In this document: positions 51,523 to 61,036 of the stretch, piece after piece | Layout of the letters: the number at the start of each line of letters is the position of its first letter | Position numbering within the stretch: the stretch's first letter is position 1 | NCBI GenBank assembly: GCA_020444045.1 | Contig: JAHLLS010000012.1 | Coordinates: 62,001-126,000 of the forward strand | Source: Deltaproteobacteria bacterium | Lineage (GTDB): Bacteria > Desulfobacterota > Desulfobacteria > Desulfobacterales > UBA5852 | Length of the DNA: 64,000 nt | Reading direction: 5' to 3' | The notes under the pieces: model-generated | Seen by the model: only the letters and a program-made list of their open reading frames with translations | Told to the model about the DNA's origin: nothing | Databases searched by the model: none | Made by a program: the position numbers and the translations under genes

Positions 51523-52665
51523 TCACAGCCCCATGAATTTGGCTGCGATCCCTTTCATGATTTCGTTGGTGCCGGCGAAGATCGACATCACCCGGGCGTC
51601 GCGCAGCGCGCGCGTCAGGAGACAGGACTCCCGGGCGCCCTCTTCGCCGACGATATCCAGGGCGCGGTTCGCCATGCGGTTGGCCAGATCCGTGGACCAG
51701 TACTTGGCCATGGAGGTCTCGACGATGATATTCTCGCCTGCCATGTGCTCTGCAATCAGCTTTTCCATGAACGTGCGGCCCAGTTTGGCTTCGGTGGCCA
51801 TCTCCACCAGGGCGAACTGCACGGCCTGGGATTTGGACAGCGGTTTGCCGCCCACCGTCGTGCGGCGGCAATGCGCCATGGTGTATTCCAAAATCCGTTC
51901 GGCCGCCACCACCCCGCCCATGCAGCAAACCAGACGCTCCTGCTGCAGCTTGCCCATCAGCATGAAAAAACCGGCCCCTTTTTCACCCAACCGGTTGGCC
52001 TTGGGAATCCGGCAGTTGGTGAAGAACAGTTCGGCCGTATCCTGGCTGTGCCAGCCCATTTTCTCCAGCTGGGTGCCCTTCTCGAATCCTGGGGTACCGG
52101 CTTCCACCAAGTAAAGCGATACCGCCTGATGTTTGTTTTCCACGGCCGGGTCCTTGGCGGCCAGCACCACCAGATCGCAGATCACGCCGTTGGAAATAAA
52201 GGTCTTGGAGCCGTTGAGGATCACCGCGTCGCCGTCATCCACGGCCGTCGTCGCCATGCCGGCCACGTCGCTGCCGGCCCCCGGTTCGGTCATGGCAACC
52301 GCCGTGATGCAATCCCCGGAAACGCACCCGGGCAGGTATTTTTGTTTTTGCGCCTCCGAGCCGAACGCTTCGATATAGGGGACCACCACATCGCTGTGCA
52401 GTCCGGCCGCCAAACCGGTCTGCATGGTCCGGGAAAGTTCTTCGGTCACGATCAGACTGTGGATGAAATCCCCCCCGATGCCGCCATACGCGGCCGGCAG
52501 GGTGGGGCACAGAAAACCGCCGCGGCCCATCTTCTGCCAGATCTCACGGGGAACGATATGATCGCTTTCCCACTGGTCCACCTGCGGCACGATTTCCGTC
52601 TCGCAGAATTCACGCAATCGTTCACGGAACCGGTGGTGCGCCTCCGTATAGGTGATCATGTCCAT
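51523..52665 (-). CDS. acyl-CoA dehydrogenase (LCAD-like), paralogue 2
   Basis: A 380-residue dehydrogenase sharing most residues with the paralogue at 50150, including the QQERL glutamate and an identical C-terminal VMSIFAGTNEIMKGIAAKFMGL. Substrate motifs are VAMTEPGAGSDVAGM and AVQFALVEMATEAKLG. Two highly similar copies in tandem suggest two related substrates or dosage. GGAG lies before the ATG. Confidence 0.9.
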   Translation of the reverse strand: MDMITYTEAHHRFRERLREFCETEIVPQVDQWESDHIVPREIWQKMGRGGFLCPTLPAAYGGIGGDFIHSLIVTEELSRTMQTGLAAGLHSDVVVPYIEAFGSEAQKQKYLPGCVSGDCITAVAMTEPGAGSDVAGMATTAVDDGDAVILNGSKTFISNGVICDLVVLAAKDPAVENKHQAVSLYLVEAGTPGFEKGTQLEKMGWHSQDTAELFFTNCRIPKANRLGEKGAGFFMLMGKLQQERLVCCMGGVVAAERILEYTMAHCRRTTVGGKPLSKSQAVQFALVEMATEAKLGRTFMEKLIAEHMAGENIIVETSMAKYWSTDLANRMANRALDIVGEEGARESCLLTRALRDARVMSIFAGTNEIMKGIAAKFMGL

Positions 52666-52683
52666 GACGCCCTGCTCCTTATT

Positions 52684-52857
52684 CAGTGTCCATCCATCAA
52701 TGATGGCACAAGCGTGTCCGATTCAGAAATGTGGATTTTTGGTTCTGATCAAGGCCGCACAAGGTTTTACGGTGAGGCGTACTGTTGTACGCCGCAGCCG
52801 CTAAACCCGCGGAGAACAACGATCAGGACCAAAAAGACCATTTCTGGACGGACACTA
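52684..52857. repeat. palindromic intergenic element, copy D
   Basis: GTGTCCGATTCAGAAATG (from 52713) pairs with the complement ending CACTA at 52857. The core shares GCTGCGGCGTAC...GTACGCC with copy B and a CCTTGATC end with copies B and C. A second TGTCCATCC word lies at 52687-52695. The right end (CACTA) contains the stop codon of the dehydrogenase at 52855-54003. Confidence 0.75.
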
Positions 52858-54003
52858 TTTTATCTTACCGATGATGCTGGCGGCGATCTTGTTTTTCAGA
52901 TGGATCGTTCCACCCAGGGTCAGGTCGGCCGCCTTGGCATCCCGATAAAACCGCTCCACCTCGGATTCTTTCATGTAGCCGTAGCCGCCGAAAAGCTGAA
53001 TGGCCTCGTCGGCGACCTCAACCGCCGCACGGGCCGCAATGAGGCGCGCCATGGTGCCGAATTTCTCCAGTCCCTTGCCCGCGTCGCAATGCCGGGCCGC
53101 TTCATAGGTCATCAGCCGGGCCTGCTCCACTTTCATGGCCATCTCGGCAATCTTTTGCCGGGTAATTTCAAAGACCGCCAGTTTGCGGTTGAACTGCTCC
53201 CTTTCCTTGACATAGGCAAGGGCCCGGTCAAAGGCACCGGCCGCCGTCCCCAGGCATTGGGCCGCAATCAGAATGCCGGCCTCTTCGAAAAAGGCTTCGG
53301 CCTGGGCCATGCCCCGGCCCGCTTGGCCCAGCAGGTTCGCCGACGGTATGATGACATCGGTAAACGTCAGATCGGCCGTGGCAATCATGTTGGCGCCGAG
53401 CTTGCGCCCTGCTTCCCGGACCGTAATGCCCTCCCGGTCGCTTTCCACCACGAACAGACTCAGTCCTTTTTCCGGGGGCGCATCCGGGTCGGTCCGGCAC
53501 AGGACGACATAGACACTGTCTTCACCGCCGTTCAGGACATGGGACTTGGCGCCGTTGATGATCCACTGGTCCTCTTTCTTCACCGCCACGGTTTGCACCC
53601 CGGACAAATCCGAACGGCAGCCAGACTCAAAAAAGCCGTAGCCGCAGCGGATCCGTCCTTCGGCGATGGGCGGCAGAAACGTCGCTTGCGTTGCGGCATC
53701 GCCGAAACGAACAATGCATTCGGCCCCGCTGGCTGACAGGGCCAGCGCCGTTCCGATGCTCGAATCCTTGCGGCATAAGGCCTCGGAGATCAGGCAGGCA
53801 TCCAGTAGGCCCATCCCGCCGCCGGCATAGGCCTCGGGGAAATGAACGCCGATAAATCCCAGATCCGCCGCTTTTTTCCAGATGGCGTCGGGAAATTCAT
53901 TGGCGTTTTCCATTGCCAGGGCCTGGTCCTTGTCGAATTCTCCCCTGGCAAAATCGATGGCCGCTTTCTGGATTTGCTTCTGCGACCGATTCAGGTCAAC
54001 CAT
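52855..54003 (-). CDS. acyl-CoA dehydrogenase (butyryl/short-branched type)
   Basis: A 382-residue FAD enzyme, more divergent than the two paralogues: FFESGCRSDLSGVQT, NGAKSHVLNGGEDSVYVV, a FGGYGYMKESEVERFYRDAKAADLTLGGT end with Gly instead of Glu at the MCAD position. An IVD-like glutamate may lie in FFEEAGI. It is the first dehydrogenase after the thiolase. GAGGAGATGA precedes the ATG. Confidence 0.9.
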   Translation of the reverse strand: MVDLNRSQKQIQKAAIDFARGEFDKDQALAMENANEFPDAIWKKAADLGFIGVHFPEAYAGGGMGLLDACLISEALCRKDSSIGTALALSASGAECIVRFGDAATQATFLPPIAEGRIRCGYGFFESGCRSDLSGVQTVAVKKEDQWIINGAKSHVLNGGEDSVYVVLCRTDPDAPPEKGLSLFVVESDREGITVREAGRKLGANMIATADLTFTDVIIPSANLLGQAGRGMAQAEAFFEEAGILIAAQCLGTAAGAFDRALAYVKEREQFNRKLAVFEITRQKIAEMAMKVEQARLMTYEAARHCDAGKGLEKFGTMARLIAARAAVEVADEAIQLFGGYGYMKESEVERFYRDAKAADLTLGGTIHLKNKIAASIIGKIK

Positions 54004-54037
54004 GGTGTCATCTCCTCACCCAAGCGTGCCAGCGATT

Positions 54038-55246
54038 CTATTCGTACTTGCCGACGATGGAAATGCTGCACACGTTCATGGCCGGAAATCCCCCCAGATT
54101 ATGGGTCAGACCGAAGGTCGGGTTTTCCAGCTGCCGCTCCCCAGCCCGGCCGTGGAGCTGGAGGTACATTTCGTAAATCATGCGCAGGCCCGAAGCGCCG
54201 ATGGGGTGGCCGAAGCATTTGAGACCGCCGTCGACCTGGCACGGCACCTCACCGTCGATATCATAGACGCCGTCGAGGACATCCCGCCAGGCGTTGCCCC
54301 GCTCTGAAATGTGCAGATCTTCCATCGTGACCAGTTCGGTGATGGAGAAACAGTCGTGGACCTCCATCATCGAAATCTCCTTGCGGGGATCGGTGATGCC
54401 GGCTTCCTGGTAAGCCATGGTGCTGGCCTTGGAGGTGGTCATGAAATGATCGCCGTCCCAGTCATTGAAGCCCATCTCTTCGCCGCTGCTCAACGCCAGC
54501 TGAAGGGCCTTGACGGAAACGAGATCCTTCTTCCCCAATTTTTTGGCGATCTCCGGCGTGGTGACGATGGCACAGGCCGCCCCGTCGCTGACCCCACAGC
54601 AGTCGAAAAGCCCCAGGGGGTGCGCGATGATGGGGGAGGCCATGATCTGCTCCTTGGTCACGGCCTTGCGAAGATGCGCTTTGGGGTTCTTGACCCCGTT
54701 GGCATGACTCTTGGCCGACACGTGGGCAATGGCCTCCTTGATATCCCGGTCCGACACATTGTACTTGGCCCCGTAGGCCGAGGCCAACTGGGCAAACGAC
54801 CCGGGGGCGGTGATATTCGGAAACCACTGCCAGGTCAGGGTGCCGGAGTCGGACCCCACGAAACTGGGGAGCCCGCCGTAGCCCGTATCTTTAAGCTTTT
54901 CAACCCCCAAGGCCAGGCAGATATCATAGGCCCCCGAGGCCACGGCGTATACCGCCCCCCGGAAGGCTTCGGTGCCGGTGGCGCAGAAGTTCTCCACCCG
55001 GGTCACGGGGATGAAAGGCAGACGCAGCGTCAGCGACAACGGAGTGGCGCTCCGTCCCACGTTGATGCTCTCGAAACAGGTGCCCAGCCAGGCGGCCCCG
55101 ATATCATTTTTTTCAATACCGGCATCCGCGATGCATTCCTCGAAGGCTTCCACCATCAGCTCTTCGGCCCCCATATCCCAGCGCTCCCCGAACTTGGAGC
55201 AGCCCATCCCGATGATTGCCACTTTATCTTTTATGCCCGTCGCCAT
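54038..55246 (-). CDS. SCPx-type thiolase
   Basis: A 402-residue thiolase of the SCPx/archaeal type. The acylated cysteine is in RVENFCATGTEAFRG; the His motif is EVHDCFSITEL and the other is CFGHPIGASGLRM. The second cysteine of FadA-type thiolases is replaced by THNLGG, as in SCPx. The archaeal homologue works in a complex with HMG-CoA synthase and DUF35, and the next upstream gene encodes an HMGS-like domain fused to DUF35. AAGGAGG precedes the ATG. It likely cleaves the 3-ketoacyl-CoA of the pathway. Confidence 0.9.
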   Translation of the reverse strand: MATGIKDKVAIIGMGCSKFGERWDMGAEELMVEAFEECIADAGIEKNDIGAAWLGTCFESINVGRSATPLSLTLRLPFIPVTRVENFCATGTEAFRGAVYAVASGAYDICLALGVEKLKDTGYGGLPSFVGSDSGTLTWQWFPNITAPGSFAQLASAYGAKYNVSDRDIKEAIAHVSAKSHANGVKNPKAHLRKAVTKEQIMASPIIAHPLGLFDCCGVSDGAACAIVTTPEIAKKLGKKDLVSVKALQLALSSGEEMGFNDWDGDHFMTTSKASTMAYQEAGITDPRKEISMMEVHDCFSITELVTMEDLHISERGNAWRDVLDGVYDIDGEVPCQVDGGLKCFGHPIGASGLRMIYEMYLQLHGRAGERQLENPTFGLTHNLGGFPAMNVCSISIVGKYE

Positions 55247-55328
55247 ACTGTTTCCTCCTTGGATCCAGTTTTTTTAATTTTTTTTCCAAGCGGCGAAGCC
55301 GCATGACATTTAAAATTGCACCGCAATT

Positions 55329-58058
55329 TTAAATTTGGAACAGCTTTTCAAGAAGCTGAGATTTCATGATATCCCCTTCGATCACCAATTTTCCGGAGGT
55401 AAAGGCTTGCATAGCGGGCAGTTCCCCGCGCATCATGGCGGCAAAATCGCCATCCGCCATCTTCAGGGTACAGACCGGTTTCGCGTGCCGGCCGGCCGCG
55501 ATGGTGCAGGCTCCGTCCTTGATCACCGCGGACCAGTCGCCCCCGGCACTGCCGGAAATGGTGAACTGGAAGATCACATCGACACCGGCCGCCGCCTTGG
55601 GCTTGAAGGTGGACGCCATGTTGTCGAAGATGGCCTGAATGTCGAGGCTGCTGCCGCCCTCGGTGGCCGAGGCTTTTTCGACTTTCGGCGGGGCCGGCGG
55701 GGTCATGAGGTCCATCAGGGCTGCGTTGGCATCCCCCAGCTCCTTGGCCCCGGCCAGTGAATTGATGGCATCGAAGTTGTCGGCGACCATCTCGACCGTC
55801 GGGAGTTCCGCATCGGCAAGCTGAACGCCGGGGCCTGTCATGACCGCCACCCGGTTGTAATACCCCATGCCGGCATTGAAGATGTCACCGGAAGGCTGGC
55901 ATGCCGCGCTGCACAGGTAGATCACCATGGGCGCCACGAATTCGGGCTTCATCTTCTCCAGCAGGTCCGGGGGAAGGATGTCTTCGGTCAGTCGCGATGC
56001 CGCAATGGGCGCAATGGTATTGCACTTGATATTGTATTTCTTCCCTTCCAGCTTCAGGGTATTCATGAGCCCCACCAAGCCCAGTTTGGCCGCCGAATAG
56101 TTGGTCTGGCCGAAATTCCCGTAGACCCCGGCCGCCGATGTGGTCATGACGATGCGGCCGTAGCCTTTTTCCTTCATGATCTTGAAGGCCGGCCGGGTAA
56201 CGTTGTAGGCGCCGTTGAGATGGACGTCGATCACGGCATTCCAGTTTTCCGGCGTCATCTTGGTAAAGCTTTTGTCCCGCAAAATACCGGCATTGTTGAT
56301 CACGATATCCACCGTGCCAAAGGCCTCCAGCGCCGTCTTGACAATATTTTCGCCGCCTTCCACGGTAGCCACGTTGTCGAAGTTGGGCACCGCCTCGCCG
56401 CCCAGCGCCTGGATTTCGGCAACGACCTGTTCGGCGGGCGAACTGGACCCCTGGCCGGATCCGTCCCGGGCACCGCCCAGGTCGTTGACCACGATTTTGG
56501 CGCCCCGTTTGGCCAGTTCCAGAGCATAGACCCTCCCCAGCCCGGCCCCGGCGCCGGTGATGATGGCCACCCGACCGTCAAAACGCACCTTGTTCATCGC
56601 TTCGATGGCGCCCGGAGCGGGAACCGCCTTCCAGAAGTAGTTCACGAACCCGCGCTCCCGGTCTTCGGCCTTCTTTTTAAACGCCATCTGGACCGGAAGC
56701 CCGACCTTGATGTCCTCTAACGCGCAGTCGGTGAAATCAGCCATCATGCGGCCGCCGTCGTCGAACTGGACCATGCCGTAAATGGCCGGCGGGTCCACCG
56801 AAATGGCCAGCATGTCGCCGGTAAAGCTCTTGACCTTGGCCGGGGCGTCGGCGAATTCATAATCGTCCTGACTGTGCAGCGCCCCGCAGGCCGGGTTGAC
56901 ACAGTAATCCATCTTGGGATACTGCGGCGTGCCGCATTCCCGGCATTTGCCGCCCACCAGGCCCAGAAGCATCTTGTTCTTACGCCAGAGAACGGTTGTG
57001 GCCGTCTGAGTGGGCGCTTCGGCCCGGATCCCCATTTCGGTCTTCAGCAGATCGCGGAACTTTAGCCATTTGAGATAATTGTCGGTCGTCTTCTTGTTGG
57101 CCAGGGAACAGGCCACACCATTGCGGGCCGCCATCTGCTTGATGTTGTCGGTTACTTTGAAGTAGAGCGCATTGGCGCCCTGCCCGAATCCCACCAGCAG
57201 AATGCGCTCACCCGGCTGGGCTGCCTCCAGGGCTGAAATGAACATCATGAAGGCGTGGGCCGCGCCCGTTTCGCCGCAGACCTCGTGCATGTTGTCCACC
57301 AGTTTCTCCGGTGTTGCGCCCAACTGCTTGGCGATCTTCTTGTGGTCGCCTTTAAAAAAACAGGGGAAAACCAGCTTGTCCACCTCGTCCATGGTGATGC
57401 CGAGTTTGTCGAACAGGCCGTTGACCGCCTTGGGAATGATTTCGCCGTATCCGAAATCCCGGGTCCAGCGCTCTTCCCAGACATAGTCGTACTGGTTGAA
57501 GGATCCCCGGTAGTGGTCCACGAAATCACAGGAGATGGAATAGGAGCCGAGATATTCCGCGATGACGTCTTCATCGCCCACCGTCAGCGAGGCCGCTCCG
57601 TCTCCGAACCACATTTCATAAAAATAGGCTGCTTTGGTTTCGCGTTTATCGCTGGCCGCCACCAGGATATGCTTGCGGTTCCCACTCTGGATGGACTCCA
57701 GCGCGGTGATCAAGGCGGTGGTGGCCACTTTCTGGGCGGCGGTGAAATCCGCCGTGATGATGTTTTCGGAAAGATTCATGGCCGCCGCGACGATGCCGGC
57801 ATTCTGGCGGTCGGCAAACGGCAGCGTGGTCGAGGCCAGGTAGAGGGCGTCCAGCGTGGCCTTGTCCTTTCCCACGAGGCAGTCGCGGGCGGCGGCCACC
57901 GCCATGGTGATGGAATCTTCGTCCCAGTTGCACATGGACCGTTCCCCCTGGGCAACCGCCATGATGGCAGGGGCGAACCACCCCATCCCCTGGACGATGG
58001 AGGACCGGCTCAGCCGCAAGCGCGGGATATAGGCGCCGAAAGAAGTAATTCCTATCAT
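55329..58058 (-). CDS. four-part fusion: degenerate HMG-CoA-synthase-like, DUF35 zinc ribbon/OB, SDR dehydrogenase, SCP2
   Basis: A 909-residue fusion. Residues 1-345 are a thiolase-fold HMG-CoA-synthase-like domain in which the catalytic cysteine is Gln (Q109 in TADFTAAQK) and the acid and His positions also differ. Residues 365-475 are DUF35 with a zinc ribbon (C372, C375, C386, C391) and an OB fold. Residues 490-770 are an SDR with TGAGAGLG and Y654-x3-K658. Residues 805-909 are SCP2 lipid binding. The SDR-SCP2 part closely matches that of the next gene. The archaeal HMGS/DUF35/thiolase complex suggests that this protein docks the neighbouring thiolase and passes intermediates. The ATG at 58058 has AAGGAG upstream. 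Confidence 0.82.
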   Translation of the reverse strand: MIGITSFGAYIPRLRLSRSSIVQGMGWFAPAIMAVAQGERSMCNWDEDSITMAVAAARDCLVGKDKATLDALYLASTTLPFADRQNAGIVAAAMNLSENIITADFTAAQKVATTALITALESIQSGNRKHILVAASDKRETKAAYFYEMWFGDGAASLTVGDEDVIAEYLGSYSISCDFVDHYRGSFNQYDYVWEERWTRDFGYGEIIPKAVNGLFDKLGITMDEVDKLVFPCFFKGDHKKIAKQLGATPEKLVDNMHEVCGETGAAHAFMMFISALEAAQPGERILLVGFGQGANALYFKVTDNIKQMAARNGVACSLANKKTTDNYLKWLKFRDLLKTEMGIRAEAPTQTATTVLWRKNKMLLGLVGGKCRECGTPQYPKMDYCVNPACGALHSQDDYEFADAPAKVKSFTGDMLAISVDPPAIYGMVQFDDGGRMMADFTDCALEDIKVGLPVQMAFKKKAEDRERGFVNYFWKAVPAPGAIEAMNKVRFDGRVAIITGAGAGLGRVYALELAKRGAKIVVNDLGGARDGSGQGSSSPAEQVVAEIQALGGEAVPNFDNVATVEGGENIVKTALEAFGTVDIVINNAGILRDKSFTKMTPENWNAVIDVHLNGAYNVTRPAFKIMKEKGYGRIVMTTSAAGVYGNFGQTNYSAAKLGLVGLMNTLKLEGKKYNIKCNTIAPIAASRLTEDILPPDLLEKMKPEFVAPMVIYLCSAACQPSGDIFNAGMGYYNRVAVMTGPGVQLADAELPTVEMVADNFDAINSLAGAKELGDANAALMDLMTPPAPPKVEKASATEGGSSLDIQAIFDNMASTFKPKAAAGVDVIFQFTISGSAGGDWSAVIKDGACTIAAGRHAKPVCTLKMADGDFAAMMRGELPAMQAFTSGKLVIEGDIMKSQLLEKLFQI

Positions 58059-58114
58059 TTTTTTATCTCCTTCTTGAAGAAACGCGCTTTCATATTTCAA
58101 ATCGGGAACCGAAT

Positions 58115-60226
58115 TTAACGTTTAAACAGTTTTTCGATCAGTTGCGACTTCATGATGTCGCCTTCGATCACCAGTTTGCCCGAGGTAAAGGCTTGCATGG
58201 CCGGCAGTTTGCCGCTCATCATGGCAATGAAATCCGCTGCCGCCATTTTCAGCGTGCAGGAGGGTTTGGCATGCGTTCCCGCCGCGACGGTGCAGGCCTG
58301 GTCTTTGATGGCCGTGTACCAGTCGCCTCCCCCTTCGCCGGAAATGCTGTACTGGAAAACGACATCCACCCCGGCCGCGGCATCGGCCTGAAAGCTTTTC
58401 CCCAGGGCCTCGAAAATATCCGCCACCGATGCGCTGCCGGCTTCTCCGGCGCCATCATCATCACTTGCCTTGGGCGCGAAAGCCGCCATGATATCGCCGA
58501 CCTGCTCGTTGAGTTCGAAATACTCCTTGCCATCCTTGAGAGTGGCGACCTTGTCCAGGTTTTCCACAATCGATTCGACCTCCGGAATCTGCGCACCGTC
58601 GGTCAGCACCGCTCCCGGACCGGTGACAAAAGCCGCCCGGTTATAGAACCCCATGCCAACGTTGTAGATGTTGCCGGTGACCGGGCAATCCTCTGCGCAG
58701 AGAAAAAGCGTCATGGGGGTGACGAACTCCGGTTTGAGTTTGTCGAACAGGTCCGGCGGCAGAATATCTTCGGTCAGCCGCGACGCCGCCACGGGCGCAA
58801 TCGTATTGACCTTGATGTCGTATTTCTTCCCCTCGATCTTGAGGGTATTCATGAAGCCCACCAGGGCCAGTTTGGCCGCGGTATAATTGGTCTGGCCAAA
58901 ATTGCCATAGAGGCCGGCCGCCGAGGTAGTCATGACGATCCGGCCGTAGCCCTTGGCCTTCATCACCTCGAACGCCGGGCGGCTGACGTGGTAGGCCCCG
59001 TTCAGATGGACACCCAATACCGAATGCCAATTTTCCGGTTCCATTTTGACAAAACTTTTATCGCGCAGGATGCCGGCGTTGTTGATGAGGATATCCACCG
59101 TGCCAAAGGCATCCAGGGCCGTCTTGACGATGGCTTCACCGCCGTCCGCCGTCGCCACATTGTCGTAATTGGCCACGGCTTCGCCGCCGGCCGCCTGGAT
59201 TTCGCTCACCACCTGGTCGGCCGGCGCAGCGGATCCGTCGCCGGACCCGTCCCGGGCCCCGCCCAGGTCGTTAACCACCACCTTGGCGCCCCGTTTGGCC
59301 AATTCCAGGGCGTAAGCACGCCCCAGGCCGGCACCGGCACCGGTGACGATGGCCACCCGGCCGTCATACCGGATTTCACGCTTGGGAACCGGGCCGTATT
59401 CGAAAATACCGTTGTCGATAACGATCTCGTCGTTATCGGTATTGATCACCCGCCAGAGGGCCTTGCCGTCATCAGTTTGCCAGATCAGGGTTTTAACCGG
59501 CACCCCCGGGTAGAGGGTTTTGGAAAAACGGCACGCCATGCGCCGCGCCATCTCTGGTTCGCCGGGTATCAACGTATCCACCAGGGCCCGGCAGGCGAAG
59601 CCATGGGTGCAGAGCCCATGCATGATCGGTTTTTCAAAGCCGGACATTTTGGCAAATTCCGGATCGACATGCAGGCTGAAGACATCACCGGAAAGCCGGT
59701 AGATCAGGGGTTGGTCCGGTGAGGGTGCCGCTGCGACCGTAAAATCGGGTTCCCGGTCCGGGAAGATCACTTCCGTCTTGGGTGCGTTTTCACCGCCGAA
59801 ACCACCGTCCAACCGGCCGAAGATGGTGCAGATGCTGGTGAACAGTTTTTGCCCGTTGGCATGGAAGGTGTCACTCTCGCCCACCACCAGCGCGCCACGG
59901 CCTTCACCCTTGTCGTAGATGTGGGTGATTTTCCCCTGGGTGGTCATGGTCCCTTCCACCGGGATGGGATTGTGGAAGATCAACTCCTGTTCGCCGTGCA
60001 GCACCCCGGCTAGGTTGACGTTGGCCTCCAGACCGATCTGCATGAGGATATCGAAAATGGATGCGATGGAAAAACTCGGAATGACCTTCAGATCCTTTTC
60101 ATAGCAGTAGTCCAGGTCGGAAAAACCGGCGCCGACCCCCAAGGCATACAGCACAACGTCCTTCCATGTGTAGTCCTTGGTCAGGGGGGCAAAGGGCTTG
60201 CCCACCGCGTCAAGATTCAAGGCCAT
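58115..60226 (-). CDS. three-part fusion: MaoC-type enoyl-CoA hydratase, SDR dehydrogenase, SCP2
   Basis: A 703-residue multifunctional beta-oxidation enzyme. Residues 1-285 form a hydratase-2 (MaoC) double hotdog with D181 and H186 in SGDVFSLHVDP and PIMHGLCTHG; the usual Asn-Pro after the Asp is Phe-Ser. Residues 287-575 are an SDR (TGAGAGLG, QTNYTAAK). Residues about 600-703 are SCP2. Animal MFE-2 carries the same three modules in the order SDR, hydratase, SCP2. Here hydratase comes first. It should do hydration and D-3-hydroxyacyl-CoA dehydrogenation in one chain. AAAGGAGG precedes the ATG. Confidence 0.87.
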   Translation of the reverse strand: MALNLDAVGKPFAPLTKDYTWKDVVLYALGVGAGFSDLDYCYEKDLKVIPSFSIASIFDILMQIGLEANVNLAGVLHGEQELIFHNPIPVEGTMTTQGKITHIYDKGEGRGALVVGESDTFHANGQKLFTSICTIFGRLDGGFGGENAPKTEVIFPDREPDFTVAAAPSPDQPLIYRLSGDVFSLHVDPEFAKMSGFEKPIMHGLCTHGFACRALVDTLIPGEPEMARRMACRFSKTLYPGVPVKTLIWQTDDGKALWRVINTDNDEIVIDNGIFEYGPVPKREIRYDGRVAIVTGAGAGLGRAYALELAKRGAKVVVNDLGGARDGSGDGSAAPADQVVSEIQAAGGEAVANYDNVATADGGEAIVKTALDAFGTVDILINNAGILRDKSFVKMEPENWHSVLGVHLNGAYHVSRPAFEVMKAKGYGRIVMTTSAAGLYGNFGQTNYTAAKLALVGFMNTLKIEGKKYDIKVNTIAPVAASRLTEDILPPDLFDKLKPEFVTPMTLFLCAEDCPVTGNIYNVGMGFYNRAAFVTGPGAVLTDGAQIPEVESIVENLDKVATLKDGKEYFELNEQVGDIMAAFAPKASDDDGAGEAGSASVADIFEALGKSFQADAAAGVDVVFQYSISGEGGGDWYTAIKDQACTVAAGTHAKPSCTLKMAAADFIAMMSGKLPAMQAFTSGKLVIEGDIMKSQLIEKLFKR

Positions 60227-60303
60227 GATTTCCTCCTTTGGTGTTCGTCCGTGTTGAAGGGGTGCCGGAAAGCCGCCACTGCCTGCCGCCGGCTTTAGAT
60301 CGA

Positions 60304-60975
60304 TTACACCGCCGGGCCTTGCCCGGGGTGTTCCTGCCCTTGCGTACCAGGCCCTGCCTGGGTAAACGCCGGGATCAGAATAAATTTAAGTGTCTCTTTG
60401 ACCACGGCCAGGTAGGCGTCGCGATCCAGATGAAGCATGGGGCGGAAATAGTTCTCGCCGGATGCGAAATTGATGATGGAATTCCACACCGCCAGAACCC
60501 GGGCATTGGCCTGGGGCGGCACATGGGATTTATCCAGGGCCAGGCCCATGGCCACCGCGATATTGGCCAGATGCTCGGTCATCCGGGTGTCCAGGTCCGA
60601 CTGGGTGCGGGTTTTCGAAAAAAAACTGAACAGCATGAGGTTGGAGGTTTCCGGATTTTGAAACAGGTGGTCGCACATGACATCGATGGCTACCTCAAGC
60701 CGGACGGCAATCGGCTTGCCGCGAACGATCTTCTCAATTTCGGCCAGTTTCTGCCGGATTTCTTCGTTCAGGTCGGTGAGGACCGCTTCGTAAAGGTCTT
60801 GTTTATCCCCCCAGTGATAGTAAAGGGTTGACACATCGATGCCGACCTCCTTGGCGATCATGCGCGCGGTAACACCGTGAAATCCATATTCACCATAAAG
60901 CTTGCGGGCGGCGGACAGGATGCGTCCTTTCATGGAATCCGGCGCCTGGCGGGCTTTTTCAAGCGGCGATGGCAT
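60304..60975 (-). CDS. TetR/AcrR family regulator
   Basis: A 223-residue repressor. The N-terminal HTH is AARKLYGEYGFHGVTARMIAKEVGIDVSTLYYHWGDK; the ligand-binding domain follows. It is the first gene of the cluster on the same strand and likely represses it and itself. It resembles FadR/PaaR-like TetR proteins that sense acyl-CoA, but the ligand is not shown. Two palindromes upstream (61037-61078) are candidate operators. Confidence 0.9.
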   Translation of the reverse strand: MPSPLEKARQAPDSMKGRILSAARKLYGEYGFHGVTARMIAKEVGIDVSTLYYHWGDKQDLYEAVLTDLNEEIRQKLAEIEKIVRGKPIAVRLEVAIDVMCDHLFQNPETSNLMLFSFFSKTRTQSDLDTRMTEHLANIAVAMGLALDKSHVPPQANARVLAVWNSIINFASGENYFRPMLHLDRDAYLAVVKETLKFILIPAFTQAGPGTQGQEHPGQGPAV

Positions 60976-61036
60976 GGCGAATCGTGCTCCCTTGGACCCC
61001 TTTGGACAATCCCATCAAAAAACCAAAACAATGTTT

